DNA of 64,000 nt from Sarcomyxa edulis. Its lineage: Eukaryota > Basidiomycota > Agaricomycetes > Agaricales > Mycenaceae. The position numbers were made by a program, and so were the translations under genes. Below, piece after piece: positions 1 to 13,116 of this stretch. Within the stretch, counting starts at the first letter, position 1, and every line of letters begins with the position of its first letter. Where the stretch lies: NCBI GenBank assembly GCA_009761415.1, contig QUOL01000020.1, positions 62,001 to 126,000 on the forward strand. The letters run 5' to 3'. The notes under the pieces were generated by a model that was given only the letters and a program-made list of their open reading frames with translations, was not told where the DNA came from and made no database searches.

Positions 1-1280
1 CTCGGTGCACCTCTCTGTGCATTGATGCTGGAAACCGATAGTAATTTGGAGGAGCTTTTTCCCGTCCCGTCCTTGAGCCATTGGAGGAAAGGTAGGAGTC
101 GAATGGCAGGGTTTTTGGAAGGACCAGCTCTTTCTGCGAGCTTATGAAACCATTCGGCTTGGGATACTATTGGAAGATTGAGAGACTTCGAAATGCACCT
201 CACAATGACGTCGGCAGCTACGGGATGAGGGTGCACAATATGAGCAATGTTTATGGTGGAGTCCATCAGTTCGACTAATGCAACGGCGGCAGGTTGGACG
301 GGAATAAAGTTGACGAACTTCGAGCAAGTCAACATCATACTAAATGTAATTGATAGAGCGAACTAGTACGCACACGTTTGTCCATTGGGAGGCATCCCAT
401 GATCTGGCTGGACTTGATAACCAACGGAAACCATTCGTTTGTTTTCCAGGCCCCACTCGAGCTCCCAGTCAGCTGGCCTAATCTAGCGATGGTCGCAGTA
501 AGCGTGGTTTGCTTGGAAGCGGCTGCAATGATCTTTTCGCTGATCCATTTTGATTCGCAATAACCTTGTCCAACAAAGGGGTCTTCGACCTCAATCTCGA
601 GGAGAGGGGTGGTTAACCTAGCATTTCCTGGAAAGAAATCAGAAATCTTTAGAGCTCAACGTGAGATCATGCGTACCTTGGAGAACGACCACCGAAGAGC
701 AGAATAGTAGATGTGGGGGACGCGACTGTGGGGACTTTAACGCCATATCGATGATATTTCGAAGCCCCGCAATAGCAGGTTCAAAGACTGCTAGGGAGGA
801 GGAGAAGTCCACAAGCCATGCGTTCAAGATTATGCCAGTGATAGACTCCGACACCTGATGATAATGTTATCGAGTCAGACGTATCCAAAGAAAGAGAGGG
901 AACGCTCTCGCCTCTCTATACGTTTCCGGGGCTAATCCAAAATATTCTTTAGAAGTATCTCCCTCCAACAGCAAGAGCTTCGGCGACGAGGCAAGCGATT
1001 TTGGGAGAGCATGACATTCAAATTCGTCGGCTTGCCTCTCAACTGCTGTTTTTCCATCGGCGTGAACGCGATTTAATGCAAAGACTCTGGTAACATCTTT
1101 GTGCTCGATGAGTTGAGCCAAAATATTGGCGCCAAGCCCTCCACGAGTCCCAGTGAGGAGAACGACGCTCAAATACGGCTGTATCGGGAGGTCACTAGCT
1201 AGATGCTGAGGAAAATCCTTGGAATATTTATCCAAGAGGTGATGCATATATTCGATAGTCTGAGAAGATGGCTGAGACAT
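1..1280 (-). CDS. Free-standing thioester reductase-domain protein, copy 1 (3' end cut by window edge)
   Basis: NAD(P)H-dependent reductase of the type that ends fungal adenylate-forming reductases (NRPS-like/alpha-aminoadipate reductase family), here without adenylation or carrier domains. Seen: a Rossmann motif TGTRGGLGANILAQL near residue 43, an SDR-type catalytic Tyr-x-x-x-Lys in GYCESK, and family blocks such as ESITGIILNAW, LRNIIDMALKSP and QLTGSSSGAWK. The ATG at 1280 is preferred to one at 1334 because it matches the start of copy 2 at 13846. Exon 1 (912-1280, 369 nt) equals exon 1 of copy 2 in length. The intron at 855-911 starts with GC (GCGAGA), which is required to keep the frame. 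The protein begins in what would be the linker between carrier and reductase domains. The substrate is unknown. The C-terminus lies outside the window. Confidence 0.8.
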
Positions 1281-1860
1281 TATGGTTGATGGAGGGGTGT
1301 TAAGGTTTTTTTCCTGGTTGAGCTGAGAGTGCATTTTATATGGGAGTCGCTGGAAGTTCGCTTACCTCGTATGATCATTTGACATATTCATCCCAACAAA
1401 GCCAATTCGAAGCTGTTAGGGATTCAAATAATCTCCGAGAAGTCTAGGGGTATCCCGACAAGCAACTGCGTCTCATCGAGCGACAGAACAGGCGGAACAG
1501 GCGGTGATACTAAGTATAATTTGGAAACGCTTGACCGAAAAACAGCATGTTTTGACTCTTCGTTCCAAGATAGTCCTGTATCATGCGCGTCAAATTTGAA
1601 GAGCGGATGTAGTCCAAGGTGTGTGGTGGATGCGAACAAGATGATTTGAAGATCCAACGAAATCGGAACCTGAAAGAGAAAGTCTCATGTCACGCTCGCG
1701 TGTCAGGCCATGCGCGTGACGCGTGACTGTAATCACAGCGAGAAAGCCCATTCAAAATTTTCGAACGAAGGTCTGCAAGTCAACTACTGTGACAGCAGGA
1801 TGTTCAATGAATCAGAATTCCGTATGACACTGTGTTACATTCAATACTTTCGGACTTTCT
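1281..1860. other. Spacer between thioester reductase copy 1 and prolyl-tRNA synthetase
   Basis: It should hold the promoter of the minus-strand reductase and the 3' UTR of the minus-strand synthetase. An open stretch at 1424-1657 (minus) follows an intron-like TTTCTCTTTCAG but matches no family I know. An ACGCGT hexamer lies at 1719-1724. No convincing gene is seen. Confidence 0.4.
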
Positions 1861-4470
<2,610 letters not shown>

Positions 4471-4928
4471 GGCTGTCGAGGTGAAGGCTGTATGTGAAAA
4501 GTTATAGACTGTTTTTGGACGTGACTCGACTCTTATCAGATGAGTACGGAAAACCAATATACGACTAGGAATTCGAAAGCGAGTCAGTTGTCTTGCAGCT
4601 TGACACCCTGCAAGCATACGGTGGTGATTGTATCCAGAGGGAGGGAGGCAAACTAATTTTTGGACGTTTGCGGCCACAAGGAATTTTTAAAAATTCCTAC
4701 TAATTCAAAGTTCGAATCTGAATCTCGGTTACCGCGTAGATCTATCGATTTCTATGTAGTCCCAACCGTACCAAGACAGAGCTTTCGTCCGAACCCATCG
4801 AGAAAGGAATGACTCGTGGACAGGTTTCTCAGTGCAAGTGGCTGCTGAGTGGCATGATCAAAGTGGCGTCTGGAAAGTTGATAAATTTGTAGATTCTGTA
4901 AGTTGGCAAGCATAGATCGCTACTACTA
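4471..4928. other. Spacer upstream of prolyl-tRNA synthetase
   Basis: Holds the promoter/5' UTR of the synthetase and the 3' UTR of MACPF copy A, both on the minus strand. The long synthetase frame stays open upstream to 4677, but there is no sequence like the family before 4470. No other feature seen. Confidence 0.4.
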
Positions 4929-6632
4929 CTACGCGTCTGCTTTGATCCTATGCAAGTACTCCTTCAGTGTCGAGTCCCACGACCTGGGTATGTTAGCGCT
5001 CCTGCCCTTGGATGGAGCAGGGTTGGTAGAGACCGTGGCTTGGTAGAAGAACTGAGTGTTCCAGTTATCGTCATGAACCTTGTTGTTGATGTAGGTAGTC
5101 TGCGCACACAAGACTTGGATTAGCCATAGAGCACCGATAATGTTGTCGGTATACTTACACCTTCCATGGTCAACTGTCCTAGACCTTTGCCTGATGTGCT
5201 GCCATCTGTACCATGCGATATGTAAAAGTCGATAGGAGAGCCGTCGTTGATAACCAAGAAGCTAGATCAATGCAACTGTGAGTCAGGGATATATATCCCA
5301 CGGTGAGGATAGCGAATCAACGAACTTGATAGACATCCGTTTTTCTACGTGACTGTGTTCCTTTCCCCAAGTTACTTTCGTTGAGTTGAAGAACGTGTTG
5401 GTGGGATCAGGGAAAGGAACCTTCGGATAGGGTATGATAACCGCACTAGGGCTGAGCAAACCAAACTCGGCCCAATCCGACTCGATGTGCAGGAGAGCTG
5501 CGGTGGAATACACCTGTGGATGTTCGACGATCCAATTGTAAGCGTCGTGAATAGTGTTTGCCCATGTTTTGATGTCCGGATCTATGGCTTGCTTCATGAG
5601 AGTCCATAATTCCACGGTCTGGAAATTCATGAGATCGCTTCGAGTGTTGACTGTTTTCGTCCACTTCGAATACTCGTCGTACTTGGTCGGATCAGAGCCG
5701 ATTTCGATTGCGAGGTCCAGATCCCCACCTTGAACGGCGACGAGCTTCTGCATATTGTTGAGGAACGTTTGGAATTGTGCAGTCGTCATGATGCTGGCGT
5801 CGTAGTTGCCGTTCTGCGGTATCCCGTTGAAAGCTGCGATTACATTCGCCGGGAAATTGTTGTACTCGGTAATTTTGTTCGATGTCCAGATAGTCTGAAC
5901 AGACCATGTATCAGTCCACGAAATGCTAATGGAAAAGCGACTCACAAGCTGGAATCGAGCACCGTAGGTCGTTCCGGTGATGATATGGGTGCCCCAGGTG
6001 CTGAAAAAATCCTTGTACTCTCGAACGGTCTCGTTGGAACTCTCAAATGGTTTAGGAAGCGCGTTAATTCCTTTCACCAAGTCGGATTCATTGATGAGAC
6101 TCAAAAAATTACGGAGGGAGGCGCGGTATGTGTCGTTATTGAAACTGAAGAACGCGAATTGGTTGTCGCTTCGGAAGGTCTTGTCAATTGCGTAAGATGC
6201 TGATTCGCCTCCTTGAACAGCGAGGTACCCAACAGATACACTAGTGTCTTCCTTGAAGGCTTTGCTGACCGACGTCCCGTCAGGATAAGTGCTGAAATTG
6301 CTCTGTAGAGTGCCCGTGGGATCAACCGCGACACTCCTAGGAACGTCATATTTTATTCCATCTGAGGTTAGAAAATCAGCATCTGATAGTAAATGCGCTC
6401 GTAGACTCCGATCACTTACTGATTTCAACTTGCCGAATATTTGCGTAGGGGTCTACGTCAAGGATTTGTCGACCTTTCAGGACAGCCTCTGAGACCTGAT
6501 GAAATTTGTTCAGATCTTAGGGACGAGAATATACGCAGCACATGTACTCACTGCCTTAATATTGAGCGGCGTGACGGTGGTCATATTCAAGCTATAACCA
6601 AGCCAGTTGAGAGCAGGAAGTTCTTTGCTCAT
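4929..6632 (-). CDS. MACPF-domain pore-forming protein, copy A (pleurotolysin-B-like)
   Basis: Six exons, approximately 6552-6632, 6420-6495, 5946-6361, 5326-5894, 5159-5261 and 4929-5099, all frame-consistent. The protein is about 470 residues. It carries a MACPF signature, WGTHIITGTTYGA, near residue 180: the Trp-Gly-Thr-His core is present but the usual final Gly-Gly is Gly-Ala. A beta-rich C-terminal part follows. MACPF proteins assemble into membrane pores; fungal members such as pleurotolysin B work with an aegerolysin partner, but no aegerolysin gene is seen here. No N-terminal signal peptide is obvious (the start is MSKELPALNWLGYSLN), as in fungal relatives. The gene appears intact. 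Its closest relative in the window is copy B, head to head with it, with near-identical exon lengths and phases. Confidence 0.8.
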
Positions 6633-6713
6633 TGTGACGAAGCTAGCAGATACAGAGGATGAATTTGGAGGAAATCGGATATGCTGAGGATTTGAGGTGT
6701 TGCCTTGGCCTTT

Positions 6714-6721
6714 CTTATAAA
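6714..6721 (-). promoter_or_regulatory. Candidate TATA box of MACPF copy A
   Basis: TTTATAAG on the minus strand, 82-89 bp upstream of the ATG at 6632. Spacing is reasonable for a short 5' UTR. Sequence-only call. Confidence 0.45.
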
Positions 6722-8108
6722 CTCAAGAGTCACCCAGGGCGTCTATATACTCAAGTTTGTGAAGACCGTAAGATCCAGAGAGATTGAATTGACGAAATGA
6801 TTTGGATACCGGCAGAGTACTGAGTCCGGCATCGCACAAGAGATGGACCGACATCGATGACCTATGTCTCGAATGTCATTGTCACTGGCATCTTGTCCTA
6901 AAGGCAATACATCTTTTGCATGAGTACACATGCATTGAAGTGGTCTAACTAGCTCGCACCTCTCTTCTTCCATTCAAGTGCCTACATTTCGGCTCGGGAC
7001 TTGTGTGCCAATCGAAAAAAATGGAGCAAGCTAAAATCCAGCAAGACTTCGGTGAGAAGTCGAGAACGGCGATAAGTTGGCCAGAAAAAATACAATCGCG
7101 TGAACTTGAATAGACAAGGCGTGAATAGTCGTGAACATCGACCTTACTGTATGGCCAGCAGAGTCAAATTGTCCGGGAAATTTAGATCACGAGGGTCGGG
7201 ACTCAGCGGCCTGGTGCGTTTGTCAAGAGTCAAGTTGGCAATATGGAGTCAAGACTCAGGAAACATTTACGTTCCGTGAATTCGAACATCAGCAAAAGTG
7301 CGGAATCGTCGTGACGGTTTGTGTTGAACGTGACCGTCTTTCAATTTGGATTTCTTGTCTGACGTGACTGTGACCTGCCGCAGTGACTACTGCAGGCAGC
7401 AGCCCTGCTGGATGGACCTTAGCTTAACAGCTAGTAGCTCTCTTCAGAGTCTTCACTCCCAATCTCGGAGCACTCAAAAAACAATTAATGATTCCAGATA
7501 CTCTTTCTATCATCGAGAGCTCTGTCGCTCCATTGAAGCTCAGGAACTCTGCCGAACTTTGAGGGCGGGGAAATGTCTCCTCCGATGGAACATCGACTTC
7601 GAGCTTGCCTATCTAACACCACAAAAGGTCCAGGAGCCATACGTCCGTGCTGAAGAGTATCCGAATACTTCTCTCCGACTTGTGTCGCGCACAACGCCCG
7701 CGTCACGGGCCGTTGGTGGGGAAGCGTATTAGTTTCGATTTGAGCTTTTGTTGGTCCTCCTGAGGTATTTATAACACATTTCTGCCATTCGTGCGATTAT
7801 CTGATGTCGGTCTTAGACTATATGCGTTGCATTTCGTGTGGTGTGCTTACCTTCATGAGAAAAAGTTCAAGTTACATCCCGGCGATCAACAGTGTCTTTC
7901 TTCTGAGCGTTTGCACCGAAATGACGAATCTAGCTTTCACCGTGAAGCCGTATACGCACCATATACTTTCACCTCGATGACAACCAAAATATACCTCTCG
8001 GACTTCAGATCCTACCGTACCGTAACAGGTACTTCGCAATGCAATACATATCGGACCGAACGTTACTGACTGTGAATGTCCAGGTATCCAGTTTGCATTG
8101 CGTTCTAG

Positions 8109-8116
8109 TATATATA
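8109..8116 (+). promoter_or_regulatory. Candidate TATA box of MACPF copy B
   Basis: TATATATA about 100 bp upstream of the ATG at 8216, followed by a CT-rich leader (CTTCTCCAAACTCTCC and similar) typical of strongly expressed fungal genes. Confidence 0.45.
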
Positions 8117-8215
8117 GGAGCCTTTGTACCCATCGTCCTCGTCCTCATCCTCAACCCAATCATCTAGCTTCTCCAAACTCTCCTAGGATTCTCTTCATCT
8201 TTCTATCATTCAACA

Positions 8216-9967
8216 ATGGGTCAAGAACTTCCTGCTGCTAACTGGCTCGGCTACAGTATCAACATGCTCACAGCGACTCCGGTCAATATCAAAGCAGTAA
8301 GGACATATGTTTGATTAGACTGAATTCTTCATGATACTAAGGCGTGCTACACTCAGGTCTCCGAAGCAGTCATCACCGGAAGCCAAATCCTCAGTCCCGA
8401 CCCCGATGAAAAAATCCGGGAAGTCACGATCGGTAAGAGACAAAAAGGACACATTCATGTTTGTCATTGCTCTTACACATCATTTGGCAGGCGACACCGT
8501 CTACGATGTTACCCAAAGCATAGCAGTGTCAACAGACGTCACTAGCGTCCAAGGCACTTACATTACCTACTCTTCTGGATCTGAAGCAAGCAGCTCGTTC
8601 GCTGCTAATGCTAGCTTATCCGCTTCCTACCTCGCGGTTTCTGGTGGAGCATCTGCATCGTATTCCATCGATAAAACCTTCACCAGTGACAATCAATATG
8701 CCTTCTACAGCTTCAACGGCGACCTCTACGCTGCAAGGCTTAGGAACTATCTCGACATCATCAACGAGAGACGCCTTAAAGCTCGCGTTGAGACACTTAC
8801 GAAACCGTTCGACTCGTCCGACAAGACCGTACAAGACTACAGGGACTTCTTCACGTCGTTCGGTAGCCACGTCATTATTGGCACCAGTTATGGGGCACGA
8901 TACCAATTGGTAAGTGAAGCTTCGAAGGTCGGACTGAGGGCAAGGCAATAACTCATTTGTTATGCAGAGTGTTTGGGCCTCGAGGCAGAGTAGCGAGGTC
9001 AACAAGAACTTTTCTGCCAGTGTGACGGCTGCCTTCAACGGAGTCATGGCAAGTGGAAAATTTGACGCGTCTATAACCCAGTCGGAACAGTACAAGGAGT
9101 TCTCCAATTACATGCAGAAGGTCTTTTCTGTCCAAGGCGGGGAACTGGGCTTAGCTCTCGATCTTGGAACAGATCCTGCTGACTACGCCAAGTACGTCGA
9201 GTGGACCAAGACGGCTCCATCCCGCGCAGACCTTATGAGTATCCAGACCATCGAACTCTGGGTCTTGCTCAAGGACGCCATCAGTGCCGATCTTCGTAAT
9301 ATAGCCAACACGTTGCGTGAGGCGTACGAATATATCGCTCATCATCCCGTGGTGTATCGCACTAAAGCCCGTATGCACATCGAGTCGGACTGGGCCGAGA
9401 TCGGTATGCTCACCCCGAGCGCCATCATAAAGGCAGATCCCGATTCCCCTCTGGAGGACCCTAACAATACTTACCTCGGTACTACCAAACTGCGATGGGG
9501 AAAGGAGCATAGTCACGACGAGAGGAGGCAAACCATCGAGTACGCCCTTCTTTCTAGTATATTATAAATCGACGATCTAATGCAGTTTAACCGTATAGTT
9601 TCATTATTCTCAACGATGGCTCTCCCGTGGACTTCTACATATCGCATGGGTCTGATGGTGGAGCCGGAGCTAAAGGCAATGCAAGGGTGACTATAGAATT
9701 GGTAATGCTTCCTCATTCTGATCCGAGAGATGGAGGTGTCCTCTGACGCACAAATCGTTCCCGCAGACGGAATACGTCAACGACAAGATCACCGATAACA
9801 ACTGGAACACAGACTACTTCTACCAAGCTTCCGTTTCCAGAACTCCCGCTGCCACCAAATCGCGCAGCCGCAGTGCGGGCCCTCGTTCATGGGAGAGGGC
9901 TCTGAAGGAGTACTTGCGCGAGTTTGACAGGGATGAGAGGATTCAGGAAGTTGGCCAGGAGCTCTGA
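8216..9967 (+). CDS. MACPF-domain pore-forming protein, copy B (pleurotolysin-B-like)
   Basis: Six exons, approximately 8216-8296, 8357-8432, 8491-8909, 8968-9539, 9599-9701 and 9767-9967. The first two are exactly as long as in copy A (81 and 76 nt) and the others differ by a few codons at most. The signature reads FGSHVIIGTSYGA, so the aromatic position is Phe and the last Gly pair is again Gly-Ala. By eye it is well over half identical to copy A through the MACPF part. The C-terminal part retains the same ordered blocks (NDGSP, DFYISHG). Both copies look functional, which argues for selection after duplication. Likely a membrane pore former; target and partner are unknown. Confidence 0.8.
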
Positions 9968-10248
9968 TTTGGGGTAGTGGTGCTGCGAGGCGGTTCAACA
10001 CCTCCTAGCCGTACCAGAATGACATTGGCTTAGTATCTCGAACGAACTTGATCGTGAACGTCAGTCAGCCTTGGCAGGAATCAAGTGAAGTACTTCGAAG
10101 GCAATAGTATCAAGTGGCACGGAATTGCAAGTCCTTCTCGAGACCTCAACAACCGCTCAAAAAAGTCACGAAGATTCAGAGACAAGGCGAACTGACGCAA
10201 GGTTCAACCAAAAGTGCTGGGCACAGGTCCGAGCCGAGTATAAATTGC

Positions 10249-10254
10249 AAAAAA
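10249..10254 (-). terminator. RNA polymerase III terminator of tRNA-Asp
   Basis: Run of six T on the minus strand starting 8 nt past the tRNA 3' end, as expected for Pol III termination. Confidence 0.7.
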
Positions 10255-10261
10255 TAATTAT

Positions 10262-10356
10262 CTCTCTGTCTGGGAATCGAACCCAGCTTTCGCGCGAAAC
10301 TCGATCACATCAGACCTCTTGACAGGCGCGTGTACTAACCGATATACGAACAAAGA
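10262..10356 (-). tRNA. tRNA-Asp(GTC) with a 23-nt intron
   Basis: Folds as a complete cloverleaf: 7-bp acceptor TCTTTGT/ACAGAGA (one G-T pair), D arm GTAT/GTAC with GG in the loop, anticodon stem CGCGC/GCGCG with loop CTGTCA+C, 4-nt variable loop, and T arm CTGGG/CCCAG with loop TTCGATT. The discriminator base is G, as expected for Asp. Bases between loop positions 37 and 38 form a 23-nt intron at the canonical site; without it the mature length is 72 nt. A T-run terminator follows. Confidence 0.9.
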
Positions 10357-11099
10357 TGAAGAAACGTCGTTGAGGACCGAACATGGCCCCGCCCACCTTG
10401 CAAACACCCTTGTGCTCTTTCACATCCTCTTCGCTGCTTTCAAGTTCAACATTCATCGCTAACGATATGAACATTCCCAAAGTATAGAATATATACAAGA
10501 TACATATGTACGCTTTACGACGGGGAGATGTTCAAATTACTCTACTATGTGCCAAACGTGTAACGTGTACCGATGAGCGTTCTCGTATCGGTATCATAGC
10601 TGAGGGGATAGGGATTGGAAGAACAATAAAAATAAGAACGAGGAAAAGAATGAACAGAAGAATGAAAGTGTTGAGAACGTAACGGATGGACAAGGAAAAA
10701 ACAAATCGAGCAGGCTGAAAAAAAGCGGAGGAAAGTGTTCTGTTTGGGGGGACGTGAGGTTACAAAGCGATGCAGATCAAGATATGAGGGTCCCAGAGTT
10801 GAAAGGATAGGGGGGATGTGTTGGTGTCGTTATCGTTGTTGGGTGTAGTAGAAAGAAAGAGAAAGAGAGAAGAGAACGTGACGTTATGATGAGACTCCTA
10901 TCACATCATATCATAGCAAGCTTTTTTGGAATTTGTTGGCAGAGATGGAGTACAAACGATGAGCCGTGCGTTGAGACTGAGACATTGAATAATAAACAGT
11001 GATGCAGATGCGGGGGTATTCGGTGTGTGGCGTCTATGTACGGACGGAGCGAAAAGAGTTTTGAGAACGTGTTTTGGGGGTTGGCGGGACGGGACGGGT
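10357..11099. other. Spacer, probably the 3' UTR of cyclin copy 1
   Basis: No open frame with protein-like content. Purine-rich on the plus strand (GAAAGAGAAAGAGAG and similar near 10850). The minus-strand cyclin ends at 11100, so much of this is likely its 3' UTR and the flank of the tRNA. Confidence 0.4.
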
Positions 11100-13116
11100 T
11101 TATGAGTCAGAGTCTTCTTGTGCCAGCTGAAGTTCTCGTTCTTCTGCTTCCAACCTCGCTTTCTCTATCCTGATCTCCGCTTTGAGAGTAGGCAACTCTT
11201 TGGAAAGATCAACCTGTGCACCCTCATCCCATCGCTCGAGCGCCCATTCTCTCATGTATATGCTTGACTATAAAAGAGAGGGGACGAGTAAGTTCAAATC
11301 CTAGGAGACAATGGCACGTCTATGCGAACCTTGTAGTACCGTTTCCCAGCGTATTTCTTGTGGAACGATTCGTGTCGGATAGGCTTGAGGATATAATTGA
11401 TCATCAAATTCGCCGTCGGGATCAACGCGCTTTCCGGGTATGAGGAGTAGTGTGCGAGATTTGGTGTCTGAATCAACAGTATATCAGTCATGCATTCGTC
11501 CGACGGAAAGTCGAAAAAAACCAAGCACGCACCCATTCCTCACGGCCCAGCGCAAGCCTTCCCAGCCAAATTGAAGTAGCAGCCATCAACGATGGTGGGG
11601 CTCCAATCAACCGCCACTCAACGACACCAATCTCAAGCAAGTACTTGCCGACTGTCCTGACTTTGACATCATAGTCATCAGCCTTGCTGACGCGTCGAAG
11701 CCACCCCACAGGGTTTGGATACGTGCTCAAGTTCCAATCAAGCGTCTTTAGAACATATCGCTCGGCCTGAAGAATCTCGTTCTCCGTGTACGAACTATCT
11801 GCACACTTTAGGAAGTGTGTGACGGAGGGCGCGACGACTTCTTCGAATTTCGCCGCGATGAACATACACGTGACACCGACGAGTTGTAGCTTTGCGAGTG
11901 ATACCACGCGTGCTGAGAGGAATCGATCGATGATGTTTGTGCAGAGGAAAAGAGTTTCGGGGAGGAGACGGAATCGGACGTGTACTTGGATGAGCCAGTC
12001 TGTGAGGATGCCTCGCATTTTCCATGCCAGTTCCTTTTGACTTGCCATGTAGTTTGGGTTGGGCATTGTCATGGGCTGTGAACATTGTCAGAACGGGTTG
12101 GGGAAATAGCTTAATGAGATATACCTCGACAGATTTCATGTACTTGAAAATGTCCACAACGTATTCGCTGACCATGAGTGGATCGTCTGCGTCTTCCGCA
12201 TCTAAATCATCCCAGTCACTGCCTTCAGGATCAGCCTCTGGCTCAGCGTCAGCGTATGCTTGAAGTTCAGCAGCAATCTGTTCTGCGGCAGCTGCTTCTT
12301 CCGACAATTCCGTCTCGGCCTCTTCTTCCTCCTCCACAGCCTCTTCAGGTGCCTCTGATGAAGTTCGCCGTTTCTTGAAAACTCGCGTCGACTCCTCTTC
12401 ATCCTCGAGTGGCGGGGGGACGGCAATGCGAGACGATGAGGGGCGGCGGACTTGATGAGGAGAATAGCGAGGAGCAGGAGGTTTTCTAACAGGGGATCTA
12501 TGAACCGGTACTCGGGGCAGAGGGATTGGGGCGGGAGCAGGGACAGGAGCAACACGGGGATGATCAATGAGCATGGCATGTTCATCACGCTGAACGACCA
12601 CTTCGACTTCTTCCTCCTTTGCTACGATAATTTTGCTCTTTGCTGCTGTCTGTCTAGTACTAGCCACGGTCCGTAACGGCTGTCGTGTAGTTGTGGTTGT
12701 TGTTGCTGTCTCAGTAGTCTTCTTGACCGGGGCCACTACTTTTTCTTTTTCCTTGCCTTTGGCGCCCGCGCCCTTCACCTTGTTATTGGTCACCAGACCA
12801 GTGAGTTCCCCTAGAGCCTCCCGTTTTCGTTTGCCTGCACCAGCTGGATCAGTTTTATCACCATTGGCGCCCAGTTTAGCCCGCGAAGCAGCTGTCGCCG
12901 CTGTTGCTCTCGTCGAGGCAGCACCAATAGCAGTAGAGGAATGAGGTTTCGCGCGTGTTGTGGTTGTTCGTAAAGGGCGGGCAGTTATGGCATTTTCGCT
13001 GTCTTTGACTACAGTCGTGCGGGTTGTCCTTGTAACACGACGTGTCTAGAAACAAAGTCAGATTTTCGAACCGACCCGATGAGATGAAAAATATAACTCG
13101 CAGGAATATTCGACAT
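11100..13116 (-). CDS. B-type mitotic cyclin, copy 1
   Basis: Regulatory subunit of CDK1 for G2/M. The disordered N-terminus has a destruction-box-like REALGELTG; an acidic stretch and DPLMVSEYV, typical of B cyclins, precede the cyclin box. The box shows MRGILTDWLIQVHVRFRL, FLCTNIIDRFLS and FIAAKFEE; the second fold includes ERYVLKTLDWNLSTYPNP and TPNLAHYSSYP. It ends in an acidic tail, AQEDSDS. The start at 13116 encodes only five residues (MSNIP) before a 56-bp intron with a GC donor (GCGAGT, 13046-13101). This is needed because the GT alternative leads into an unrelated frame, and copy 2 has the same arrangement. Confidence 0.92.

Larger units (their letters stand above)
6633..8215. other. 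1.6-kb divergent spacer between the two MACPF genes
   Basis: Bidirectional promoter region. Open frames inside (for example 7131-7732) show no recognisable protein features. The stretch around 7080-7390 is rich in short GTGAA/GTGAC/AGTCA words, perhaps a worn repeat, but no clear terminal repeats were found. A TATA candidate lies near each end. Confidence 0.45.

Noticed and set aside
1424..1657. Minus-strand 77-codon open stretch between the reductase and ProRS, preceded by a good acceptor site
   Set aside because: No family resemblance, no partner exon or start codon identified; could be a terminal-exon relic but not supportable.
7131..7732. Overlapping open frames in the MACPF spacer
   Set aside because: Low-quality composition, no motifs, both strands equally open; treated as promoter DNA.
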